Source: an uncultured Eubacteriales bacterium (GTDB taxonomy: Bacteria > Bacillota_A > Clostridia > Christensenellales > Aristaeellaceae). From it: a stretch of DNA of 12,570 nt. Shown here piece after piece: positions 1 to 6,257 of this stretch. Numbering within the stretch: position 1 is the stretch's first letter; each line of letters starts with the position of its first letter. The notes beneath the pieces are model-generated. The model had not been told where the DNA came from, ran no database searches, and saw only the letters and a program-made list of their open reading frames with translations. The stretch covers positions 1-12,570 of the forward strand of contig CALVKX010000037.1 in assembly GCA_944333375.1 (NCBI GenBank). The letters are read 5' to 3'. The position numbers and the translations under genes were made by a program.

Positions 1-95
1 AACTGCGCCATCGAATCCAGATCGGTGAAGCCGTACTGCTTGAGGACGCCCTCAATCTTGCCGATTCTTCTTTCGTATCCTTCAAAAGTAGCCAT
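1..95 (-). CDS. GGGtGRT family protein, N-terminal fragment
   Basis: The first 31 codons of a gene that runs off the left edge. The peptide begins MATFEGYERRIGKIEGVLKQ and continues YGFTDLDSMAQ. This matches the start I remember for the GGGtGRT family (named after a glycine-rich motif further on, outside this window), which in Clostridia usually sits directly after an IscU/NifU-like scaffold gene, as it does here. The start is ATG with an AGAGGTG ribosome binding site 7 bases upstream, and the gap to the preceding stop codon is 27 bases, so the two genes are probably co-transcribed. The molecular function of the family is not established; a link to Fe-S metabolism rests on gene neighbourhood. 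With only 31 residues visible the family call is by resemblance and position. Confidence 0.72.
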   Translation of the reverse strand, partial: MATFEGYERRIGKIEGVLKQYGFTDLDSMAQ

Positions 96-122
96 TTTCA
101 CTCACCTCTTATCAAATTCGGA

Positions 123-815
123 TTACTGATGACGGGGATCGATGTACTCGGCGGCCTCGGCGAAGCGGCCATAGGTGCCGACGTTCTTTTCGTAGGCTTC
201 CTTGGGATCGACGCCCTTCTTGATGGCCTCCATCATCTTGCCCAGGTGCACGAACTGATAGCCGATGACCTCATGGTCCTTGTCCAGAGCCAGCTTGAGC
301 ACGTAGCCCTCAGCCATCTCCAGGTAGCGCACGCCCTTTTTGAGGGTGCCGTACATGGTGCCGACCTGGCTGCGCAGGCCCTTGCCCAGGTCCTCCAGGC
401 CCGCGCCGATAACCAGTCCGCCCTCGCTGAAGGCGCTCTGGGTGCGGCCGTAAGCAATCTGCAGGAACAATTCGCGCATGGCGGTGTTGATGGCGTCGCA
501 AACAAGGTCCGTATTGAGGGCCTCCAGGACGGTCTTGCCGGGCAGGATCTCGGCGGCCATAGCGGCGGAATGGGTCATGCCGCTGCAGCCGATGGTCTCC
601 ACCAGCGCTTCCTGGATGATGCCTTCCTTAACGTTGAGGGTCAGCTTGCAGGTGCCCTGCTGGGGAGCGCACCAGCCGATGCCGTGCGTCAGGCCGCTGA
701 TATCCTTGATCTCGCGGCTCTGCACCCATTTACCCTCTTCAGGGATGGGAGCGGGGCCATGGTTGGGGCCCTTTTTGACGCATACCATTTCCTCGACTTC
801 TCTTGAATATTGCAT
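123..815 (-). CDS. Iron-sulfur cluster assembly scaffold protein (IscU/NifU-like)
   Basis: A 230-residue cytosolic protein of the clostridial IscU/NifU-like scaffold group, expected to hold a nascent Fe-S cluster and pass it to client proteins. The N-terminal half carries the hallmark segment, with cysteines at 12, 49 (GWCAPQQGTC), 56, 77 (TIGCSGMTHS) and 106; C49, C77 and C106 are the likely cluster ligands by analogy with the three-cysteine IscU pattern. The C-terminal extension of about 100 residues (GAGLEDLGKGLRSQVGTMYG and onward) is longer than in classical IscU. I chose the ATG at 815 because AGGAGG lies 8-9 bases upstream; the frame stays open to 878, but that extension would cross the promoter at 869-895. 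It is followed after 27 bases by the GGGtGRT gene, the usual pairing. The family call is firm; the precise cluster chemistry is not shown. Confidence 0.88.
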   Translation of the reverse strand: MQYSREVEEMVCVKKGPNHGPAPIPEEGKWVQSREIKDISGLTHGIGWCAPQQGTCKLTLNVKEGIIQEALVETIGCSGMTHSAAMAAEILPGKTVLEALNTDLVCDAINTAMRELFLQIAYGRTQSAFSEGGLVIGAGLEDLGKGLRSQVGTMYGTLKKGVRYLEMAEGYVLKLALDKDHEVIGYQFVHLGKMMEAIKKGVDPKEAYEKNVGTYGRFAEAAEYIDPRHQ

Positions 816-868
816 TGATTGTATCCTCCTGTTCCAACATAGTGTGTGATGCGGACACATACAACCAT

Positions 869-895
869 AGTATAGCACAATTTTCCGCTTGTAAA
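869..895 (-). promoter_or_regulatory. Promoter of the Fe-S scaffold gene (extended -10)
   Basis: On the minus strand the -10 is TATACT (869-874), preceded by TGTGC, which fits the extended -10 pattern TRTGN. A possible -35, TTTACA (890-895), sits at a short 15-base spacing, so recognition probably leans on the extended -10. Transcription would begin near 862 and give a leader of about 47 bases with the AGGAGG site at its end. Confidence 0.65.
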
Positions 896-1062
896 AAGTG
901 GTTGAGCAAATTTTGATGTTTTTTTGTCAGATTTCCATGGCAATGCCCGGGTCCCGTACGGGGCCCGGGCGTCGCTTGTTGGAGGGGGCGAGAGGGACTC
1001 ACCCAATGGTCCTGCCTGCAAGGAGCGGCTACTTCCCGGCAGAGTGTTAGAATAATCTAACC
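896..1062 (-). other. Non-coding structured leader or small RNA region
   Basis: This is the core of the 312-base gap (816-1127) between the scaffold gene and the M56 gene. It contains no convincing reading frame. Read on the minus strand from the promoter at 1069-1098 it holds, in order, a 6-bp hairpin with a 4-base loop (1046-1061), a possible CTGCC/GGCAG pairing (about 1013-1043), a 7-bp hairpin with one G-U pair (986-1004) and a very GC-rich hairpin (945-970). There is no T-run after the last hairpin. It could be a long untranslated leader of the Fe-S genes or a separate small RNA. I compared it by eye with SRP RNA, 6S RNA, T-box and several common riboswitch signatures and saw no convincing match. 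Confidence 0.4.
945..970. repeat. GC-rich inverted repeat (hairpin)
   Basis: GCCCGGG at 945-951 pairs with CCCGGGC at 964-970, and CCC (953-955) with GGG (960-962) around a GTAC loop. The middle pair (952/963) is T/G on the plus strand, so a plus-strand RNA would form an unbroken 11-bp stem with one G-U pair, while a minus-strand RNA has a C-A mismatch there. Neither strand has a T-run directly behind it, so it is not a standard intrinsic terminator. Confidence 0.6.
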
Positions 1063-1068
1063 ATCCTC

Positions 1069-1098
1069 ATTTTATCAGATCCCCTCGCCGTATGTCAA
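1069..1098 (-). promoter_or_regulatory. Sigma-70-type promoter upstream of the structured leader
   Basis: A perfect -35 TTGACA (1093-1098) and a -10 TAAAAT (1069-1074) are separated by 18 bases. The predicted start near 1062 falls at the base of the 1046-1061 hairpin. The promoter lies directly after the stop of the M56 gene and points toward the Fe-S scaffold gene, about 250 bases away, which also has a closer promoter of its own. Confidence 0.6.
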
Positions 1099-1127
1099 CC
1101 CCTTTGTCATCAATTTTATCAAAAAAC

Positions 1128-3374
1128 TTAGGTCGATTGCTTAAAGCGTTCCAGCGTCGCGTCACGCCAGCCGGATAAGGCCTCGCTCCACTGGGTTTCA
1201 GGGCCATAGTACGCCTCAAAAACCCCTTGCACCGTCTCAGCCACGCTCCATTGCCCGGCGCGGATGAAAGCCTTCTCCTCATCCGTAAAGGGAATCTGAT
1301 ATTGATAATCAATGGCGCTATGGACAAAGGCATCCCGGTCCCCCGCCTCCCAGCGCTCAAACCAGCCCTCCTCCTCAACCCTGTACCACAGGAAGCGGAT
1401 GCCCTCTTCCCCGGCATAGGACCCCTGCGTGGAGGTAAAGGGTGTCCGCGCGCCTTCAGCGGGCAGCATCACATAGTTCCATTTCGGATACGCCGCATCG
1501 TGGAAAACCAGAAACGACGTTCCATCCTGCTCCATGTGCGCATAGACAAACCGATCCGCGTCCGCAAAGGAATGGCCAAACGTGCCGGTGAGAAGCTCAT
1601 ACGCCCGGCTTGCCTGCTCCGCTGTTTCCGCATCCAGTTCGGCCATCGGCAGGAAGTCCGCCTCGAGGCTCTGCGCGCCTGCCAGCGCACGGTCCATCAG
1701 CGTTTCTCTGCTGGCCATGTGGGCAGCATTGCTCGCCTGTATGCGTTCAACGTCCACCTCGCCTGATTCCCTGCGGGTGAATCTGAACACATACATTTCC
1801 GGGCTCATTCGGATCGAGAGACTCCCCGTATGGCCGGATTCCGCCATGGTATAGCTCAGCAGCACGCATCGTTCGTCGTCAAACCAGCCGTCCCCGCTGA
1901 CGGAAAGCGTATCGAACGACTCTCCAAGGACCACGGATGACCACAGATGCGCAAAATCAACAATCCTGGCCCTGTAGGCGTCGTGAACATCATAGGAAGG
2001 ATTCGCCGGGAGTATTTCTTTGGCATGATAGATCGTACCGTAGGCGGCGCCATCCTCGATCTCCCAGATACGACCCTCGCTGTCAAAGCTGACCATGACC
2101 ATCCCGCCCGCCTCTCCCGGCGGCGGCCAGGCGTTTACCTGCCATAGCTCTCCTCCGTCTATCACCTGCCATTGCAGCGCATCAAAGCCAGCCGCAGGCG
2201 ACAGCATATTCAGCCACGGCCCGGAGGAAAAAATCTCCCGCGCATACGCCTCCGCCTCCTGCGGGGTATTGACGGCATGCCGCTGCACTGCCGGACCGCT
2301 CCATTGCGGCGCAACCGGCTCGGAAAGCGGGCGCAGGTATTCCGCCGTGGCGAAGGCAAACAGCGTACCCGCGCAGGCAACGCACAGCGCCGCCACGCAC
2401 AGCCAGCGCAGCGCCGCGCGTCCGTCCACGATGGCCCGCAGGCGGCGCTTGATGTGCCTGCCCTTCATGGTCATGCCCGTGGCCAGCACGGACATTTCCG
2501 GGCGGCTTCGCCGCGCGGCGTTCAGCGCCAGGGTGTTTGCGTAGCGGATGCGCTCCTCATCGCTCATGGGCTGGATTACATGCTCGTCGCAGGCCATCTC
2601 CTGATCGCCTCTGGACAGCCGGGCTGCCAGCCACACCAGCGGGTTGAACCAGTGAATCACGCAGCAGGCATTTCGCACAAGCCCCCACCAGGGATCACCG
2701 GCCTTTTTATGGCACAGCTCATGCGCGAGCACCGGAAGAAGGTCCTCCTCCCTAAGCGTCAGGGGAAGTGCGACATAGGGCCTGAAGACCCCGACCAGGC
2801 AGGCCCCTGGCAGCGGGTCCACCCAGTAGACCGGCACGGGCCGGATTTTGCGCTGTTTGCATAGCTCGCGGTAGCGTGTCAGGCTTTCTCCCTCAAGCGC
2901 TCCCACGCGCCCGCGCCTGAGCGCAAGCAGAAAGCGCGCGTTTCGCCATGTCATCCAGCCCGCCACCGCCAGCGCCGCGACGGCATAAGCCGCCAGCAAC
3001 CGGCCCGCCATACGCCCGCCTCTGATGTCGTAGGAGACCTCCCAGAGGGCTTCGGAAAGCCCGGCAGCGCCGTCATACGCCTCGGCAGACAGGGCGAGAT
3101 CCCTGACCGCGTCTATGGTGCGCACCCGTACCTGATCCGCGATGGGCCGCACGCCCGTGTCGGACGACAACGAAGGGCGAAGCTCGTTTATCATGGGATT
3201 GGGGAGCGATAAGGGAAGCAGCAGTCGCGCCGCCACCAGCAACCAGGCAAAACAGATAAGACGGCTGGTGAGCTTGCAGCGCAGAAAACGGCGCACAGGC
3301 AGCATCAGTAAAATCATGACGCTGCCGGCCAACGTGGCCTCAAGGAGAAAGTTGAACACGGTTGCGGCTCTCAT
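1128..3374 (-). CDS. M56 family (BlaR1-like) membrane metallopeptidase
   Basis: A 748-residue membrane protein of the BlaR1/MecR1 (M56) family, sensor-proteases that typically cut a cytosolic BlaI-type repressor when the outside domain detects a signal. Hydrophobic segments lie near residues 6-27, 38-57, 126-143 and 322-342. The zinc site HELCH is at 218-222, with a likely third ligand in the EMACDEH segment (E259), on the cytosolic loop before the last membrane segment. The remaining 400 or so residues are predicted to be outside; I see no SxxK penicillin-binding motif there, so a beta-lactam sensor role is not supported and the ligand is unknown. The ATG at 3374 has AGGAAGG 7 bases upstream. 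The frame opens further to 3518, but that extension crosses a promoter and a terminator. There is no adjacent blaI/mecI gene and no clear terminator after the stop. Confidence 0.85.
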   Translation of the reverse strand: MRAATVFNFLLEATLAGSVMILLMLPVRRFLRCKLTSRLICFAWLLVAARLLLPLSLPNPMINELRPSLSSDTGVRPIADQVRVRTIDAVRDLALSAEAYDGAAGLSEALWEVSYDIRGGRMAGRLLAAYAVAALAVAGWMTWRNARFLLALRRGRVGALEGESLTRYRELCKQRKIRPVPVYWVDPLPGACLVGVFRPYVALPLTLREEDLLPVLAHELCHKKAGDPWWGLVRNACCVIHWFNPLVWLAARLSRGDQEMACDEHVIQPMSDEERIRYANTLALNAARRSRPEMSVLATGMTMKGRHIKRRLRAIVDGRAALRWLCVAALCVACAGTLFAFATAEYLRPLSEPVAPQWSGPAVQRHAVNTPQEAEAYAREIFSSGPWLNMLSPAAGFDALQWQVIDGGELWQVNAWPPPGEAGGMVMVSFDSEGRIWEIEDGAAYGTIYHAKEILPANPSYDVHDAYRARIVDFAHLWSSVVLGESFDTLSVSGDGWFDDERCVLLSYTMAESGHTGSLSIRMSPEMYVFRFTRRESGEVDVERIQASNAAHMASRETLMDRALAGAQSLEADFLPMAELDAETAEQASRAYELLTGTFGHSFADADRFVYAHMEQDGTSFLVFHDAAYPKWNYVMLPAEGARTPFTSTQGSYAGEEGIRFLWYRVEEEGWFERWEAGDRDAFVHSAIDYQYQIPFTDEEKAFIRAGQWSVAETVQGVFEAYYGPETQWSEALSGWRDATLERFKQST

Positions 3375-3428
3375 GAACGCACCTTCCTTCGCATCAATGA
3401 TGGCAGAGGTACTATGTTCGTCCACCTC

Positions 3429-3457
3429 ATTATACGCATAAGGTATACATTTGTCAA
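3429..3457 (-). promoter_or_regulatory. Consensus promoter of the M56 gene
   Basis: A perfect TTGACA (3452-3457) and a perfect TATAAT (3429-3434) are separated by the ideal 17 bases. Transcription should start near 3422, giving a leader of about 48 bases. A promoter this close to consensus is usually kept in check by a repressor, in line with the overlapping palindrome at 3440-3461. Confidence 0.85.
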
Positions 3458-3461
3458 CCTT
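3440..3461. promoter_or_regulatory. Putative BlaI/CopY-type operator
   Basis: A 22-bp imperfect palindrome of the form AAGGT-N12-ACCTT whose centre reads GACAAATGTA on the minus strand; 8 of the 11 symmetric base pairs match. The centre differs by one base from TACAnnTGTA, the core I recall for operators of the BlaI/MecI/CopY repressor family. It covers the -35 box of the M56 promoter, so a bound protein would block transcription. A second, shorter dyad, TATAC-N7-GTATA, lies in the same promoter spacer and overlaps the -10. Confidence 0.5.
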
Positions 3462-3469
3462 TCGTGTCG

Positions 3470-3501
3470 AAAAACCGCACATGTCCAAAGGGCATGTGCG
3501 G
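3470..3501 (-). terminator. Intrinsic terminator of the three-gene operon
   Basis: On the minus strand CCGCACATG pairs with CATGTGCGG (hairpin 3475-3501, one internal mismatch, further CC/GG pairs by a TTT loop), followed at once by TTTTT (3470-3474). It lies 13 bases after the stop codon of the AAA+ ATPase gene. Confidence 0.9.
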
Positions 3502-3514
3502 CATATAGTCGGCT

Positions 3515-4507
3515 TCAAGCCTCCCCCGCGGCGGCGCGCAGGTCCCCGGCGGTCAGCAGCATAAGCGTCTCGCGCGTCACCTGCGCCTGCGCGGCCAGGC
3601 GGTCCGCCTGTGCGCTCACAGCGCGCTCAAACAGATTGCGCACGCCTCTTGCGTTGCCAAAGCCCTCCGTGTCCAGGCTCAGGCGAGCCAGGATCGCCCT
3701 GAGCGGTTCCCGGGCGTCCGCATCCAACTGATACCCGCCAGTTTTGCAGCGCATTTCAAAGATGTCCGCCAGTTCCTCGACAGTGTAGTCGGGAAAGTGC
3801 AGGAAACGGTTGAACCGGCTCTCCAGGCCCGGGTTGGAATGGATGAAGGTTTCCATGCGCTCCGTATAGCCCGCCGCGATGACCACCAAGTCGTCCCGAT
3901 GATCCTCCATGGTCTTGAGCAGCGTGTCCACCGCCTCCTGACCGTAGTCACTCCCGCCCTGAGCGGTCAGCGCGTACGCCTCGTCAATAAAGAGCACGCC
4001 GCCCAACGCTTTCTGAACCGCCTCGCTCGTCTTGATGGCGGTCTGTCCCACATATCCGGCGACCAGTCCGCTTCGGTCCACCTCCACAAGCTGGCCCTTG
4101 GACAGGATGCCAAGGCTCCTGTATACCCGCGCCATCAGCCGGGCGATCATCGTCTTGCCCGTTCCCGGGTTCCCGGTAAACACCATATGCAGCGACACAT
4201 CGCCCACCGGGAGGCCGTTTTCCTTCCGCAGCTTCTGCACGGACACGAGGTTGATGAGGCTTTTGACCTCACGCTTGACGGCCTTGAGGCCGATATACCC
4301 GTCCAGCTCTTTTTGCAGCGCTTCAAGCGACTCCGGCGCGCTCGTCTCCCCCTCCGCCCCGGGCTTGGGAGCGGCCTCCAGAGCGGCGCCGCTCTCAGCC
4401 GCTGGCGGGGCATCCCAGAGATCTGCGGCAAGGCGCTGAAGGTTGCTGCGCGTCATTTGCCCGATGACCTCCATCTGCAGCCGGATGATTTCATCCCTGC
4501 GATCCAT
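3515..4507 (-). CDS. CbbX/SpoVK-type AAA+ ATPase
   Basis: A 330-residue cytosolic AAA+ ATPase of the CbbX/SpoVK group, whose members work as ring-shaped remodellers that pull on or dismantle protein partners; the related EccA proteins belong to type VII secretion. Visible elements: Walker A GNPGTGKT (112-119), a pore-loop-like stretch GLVAGYVGQT (147-156), Walker B VLFIDEA (171-177), sensor 1 around VVIAAGY (208-214), an arginine-finger region NPGLESRFNR (225-234) and a sensor 2 region GNARGVRN (284-291). All catalytic positions look intact. The first 65 or so residues are Ala/Glu/Pro-rich and probably flexible, with no TPR domain of the EccA kind. The start is ATG with GGGAGGAGGG just upstream. 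It is the last gene of a three-gene operon, 24 bases after the exported protein gene. The partner protein is unknown; the two neighbours are the natural candidates. Confidence 0.87.
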   Translation of the reverse strand: MDRRDEIIRLQMEVIGQMTRSNLQRLAADLWDAPPAAESGAALEAAPKPGAEGETSAPESLEALQKELDGYIGLKAVKREVKSLINLVSVQKLRKENGLPVGDVSLHMVFTGNPGTGKTMIARLMARVYRSLGILSKGQLVEVDRSGLVAGYVGQTAIKTSEAVQKALGGVLFIDEAYALTAQGGSDYGQEAVDTLLKTMEDHRDDLVVIAAGYTERMETFIHSNPGLESRFNRFLHFPDYTVEELADIFEMRCKTGGYQLDADAREPLRAILARLSLDTEGFGNARGVRNLFERAVSAQADRLAAQAQVTRETLMLLTAGDLRAAAGEA

Positions 4508-4531
4508 GGATGTCCCTCCTCCCCTTTGCGC

Positions 4532-6244
4532 TCAGGCGCCCGTGAGCGCGGAACGCGGAATGAAGAGGCGGCAGACACGACCCTCCAAGCCAATCTGCAC
4601 ATACGCCCATTCGTCGCCCATAAACGCAAGCAGGGTGACCTGATCGCCAGCCTTCAGGCTCGTCAGCGTCTCCTTGGCGTTCAGCGGGTCGTCCGTGCCA
4701 TCGCAGTCGCTGGCCAGGGTGATGGGAATCGAACAGAAGCCGAGCTTGGCGACATTCTCCGCGTCGGCCAGCGTGCTGTCATCAATGTAGCCCATGCGCC
4801 CGCGCGAGCCGTTCCCGATGGTGTAGCTGACCAGGACCCAGCCGTTCTCCACGCCGTAGATCAACACGCTTTCGTCCGTATCCACCTGCGCGCCGCTCAC
4901 GCGGTAGGTTTCCTCGCCGGGCGCGCAGCGGACCGGCAGCGTCTGGGCCTTTTCAAACGAAGCGTCGCTGAGCGGTGCCAGAGACGGAGCCTGCTGGACG
5001 GCCTGCTGATAAGGCGACAGGGTAGGCGTCGGGCTGGGGGTGGGCGTTGGACTTGGCGTCGGGGTCGGGGTCGGGGTCGGGCTTGGCGTCGGCGTCGGTA
5101 TGGGCGTCGGCGTCGGGGTGACGAATTCCTCCGGAGCGACGCTGTCCCCCTGACGGTTGAGCACATAGCCGCTCATCGTACCGTCCTGGCCATAGAGCGT
5201 AAAGGCACTGTCGCTACCGATATCCAGCGTGCCATTGAGCACGTCGCTGGTGAGCACGCCGTCGGTCACGTCGTAGCTGCTCACGCTCACCGTCAAAAGC
5301 TTTCCGTCGGCCGTAAACTGATAATAGACCTCGCCGTCGGTTCCCAGCGGCTTCCAGAGGCCGTGGGTGAGCACATCCACGGTGATGGCGTCGTTTCCGG
5401 CCAGCGGCATGGGGGTGGGCGTAACGACCGGGGGCAGGGAGAAATTCGGATCGAGCGTCGCCTGCGGCGCAGGCGTGACGGTCGCCTGGACGGTCTGCGC
5501 AGGCGTGGGCGTCCCGCTTGTTTCGTCCGGTTCCGCCGTGTCCGTCTGCGAGGCCGTACCGGCCAGCAGCTCCGAGCGCGTGAGACTCAGTTCCTCCCAG
5601 GGGATATCCACGAAAACCGCGTCACTGCAAAGCTCGCCTGAAGCGTAGAACAGGCGAAGCGCCGGGGAGGCCAGATAATAGGATTTAGGGTTTGGGACAT
5701 CCGAGGCGGAAGCGATCGTGCCAACCAGCTCCCCGTATTCTCCGGCACGCTGGTACACGGCCTGCTGCAATGCGGTGCACACCGTTTCCCAGTCTTCCTC
5801 GAACAGCTCGGACACCTCCACGCTGCGCTGTCCGGCAAGGTCTACGATCAGATAGAAAAACTCCGTGCTGGCGCTTGGCTGGTCCACAGCGCGATTACGC
5901 ACCGTCGCCTCTACCGACAGCAGGCCGGGAAAATCCAGCGATACGTTGAATCCGCCGCGGATCTCATCCAGGCCTCCGTCAGCATAGGCGTCATCCTGAG
6001 CCATCTGCCCCCGCTTTTGCAGGGCCTGAATGGGGGCGGTTACATGGTCCGTCAGGTAGAGCTCCAGTTGCGCGTCTTCGCAGGAAAACGTGGGATAATC
6101 CACCACGATCTGCTGACGGCCCACCGTCTCCTCCACATGGTTTCGAACCACGGTGATGCCCTGAGCAGAAAGATCCGTCTCCTGTGCGGCAGCCGAGCCG
6201 CAAACGAGCAAAAGCGCCAAAAGCAGCGCCGTAAACCGTTTCAT
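4532..6244 (-). CDS. Exported protein with RsiV-like domain, Pro-Thr linker and SH3-like C-terminus
   Basis: A 570-residue protein with a clear signal peptide (MKRFTALLLALLLVCGSAAA, likely cut near AAAQ, about residue 20). Residues 25-220 resemble the DUF3298/RsiV-like fold, ending in a strand-rich stretch with LRLFYASGEL. Two Pro/Thr-rich linkers (about 243-280 and 375-410) flank a small central domain (285-372). Residues 430-565 look like one or two bacterial SH3-type modules (GVENGWVLVSYTIGNGSRGR, then a second repeat near 500-565), which often bind peptidoglycan. No lipobox follows the signal peptide and no membrane anchor is seen. The ATG at 6244 has AAGGAGG 8 bases upstream; the GTG just before it would sit only 5 bases from that site. 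The AAGGAGG overlaps the stop codon of the upstream gene, implying tight translational coupling. The function is unknown; a wall-associated sensor or structural role is inference. Confidence 0.75.
   Translation of the reverse strand: MKRFTALLLALLLVCGSAAAQETDLSAQGITVVRNHVEETVGRQQIVVDYPTFSCEDAQLELYLTDHVTAPIQALQKRGQMAQDDAYADGGLDEIRGGFNVSLDFPGLLSVEATVRNRAVDQPSASTEFFYLIVDLAGQRSVEVSELFEEDWETVCTALQQAVYQRAGEYGELVGTIASASDVPNPKSYYLASPALRLFYASGELCSDAVFVDIPWEELSLTRSELLAGTASQTDTAEPDETSGTPTPAQTVQATVTPAPQATLDPNFSLPPVVTPTPMPLAGNDAITVDVLTHGLWKPLGTDGEVYYQFTADGKLLTVSVSSYDVTDGVLTSDVLNGTLDIGSDSAFTLYGQDGTMSGYVLNRQGDSVAPEEFVTPTPTPIPTPTPSPTPTPTPTPSPTPTPSPTPTLSPYQQAVQQAPSLAPLSDASFEKAQTLPVRCAPGEETYRVSGAQVDTDESVLIYGVENGWVLVSYTIGNGSRGRMGYIDDSTLADAENVAKLGFCSIPITLASDCDGTDDPLNAKETLTSLKAGDQVTLLAFMGDEWAYVQIGLEGRVCRLFIPRSALTGA
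5015..5119 (-). repeat. Low-complexity Pro-Thr/Pro-Ser coding repeat
   Basis: About 35 codons alternating proline with threonine or serine (residues 376-410 of the exported protein), made of near-identical hexanucleotide units that appear as gtcggg and gtcggc on the plus strand. The count of units is likely to vary between strains by slippage in multiples of six bases, which keeps the frame. Rigid, glycosylatable linkers of this type are common in wall-spanning proteins of Bacillota. Confidence 0.85.
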
Positions 6245-6257
6245 CACGGATACCTCC

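Noticed and set aside
129..806. A 225-codon plus-strand frame opposite the Fe-S scaffold gene
   Set aside because: The minus-strand frame encodes a recognisable scaffold with all cysteines; the plus-strand product is Ala/Gly/Leu-rich and matches nothing.
816..878. N-terminal extension of the Fe-S scaffold to 878
   Set aside because: It would cross the extended -10 promoter, and the ATG at 815 has an AGGAGG site at ideal distance.
945..970. Intrinsic terminator for the M56 gene
   Set aside because: No T-run follows the hairpin on the minus strand, and a promoter lies between it and the M56 stop codon.
896..1062. SRP RNA, 6S RNA, T-box or a common riboswitch
   Set aside because: A short stretch (CTGCCGGGAAGTAGCC) recalls part of 4.5S RNA, but the SRP tetraloop and core are absent, and I found no T-box core or signature of the riboswitch classes I could compare by eye.
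3375..3518. N-terminal extension of the M56 protein to an ATG at 3518
   Set aside because: It would place the coding region over a perfect promoter and the preceding terminator, and the ATG at 3374 has a good ribosome binding site and starts the first membrane segment.
5015..5119. CRISPR array or tandem regulatory repeat
   Set aside because: The units are only about six bases long without spacers and keep the reading frame; they simply encode a Pro-Thr linker.
3797..5641. A 614-codon open frame on the plus strand
   Set aside because: It lies opposite the AAA+ ATPase and exported protein genes; the Arg/Gly runs are the complement of the Pro-Thr linker, and there is no plausible domain.
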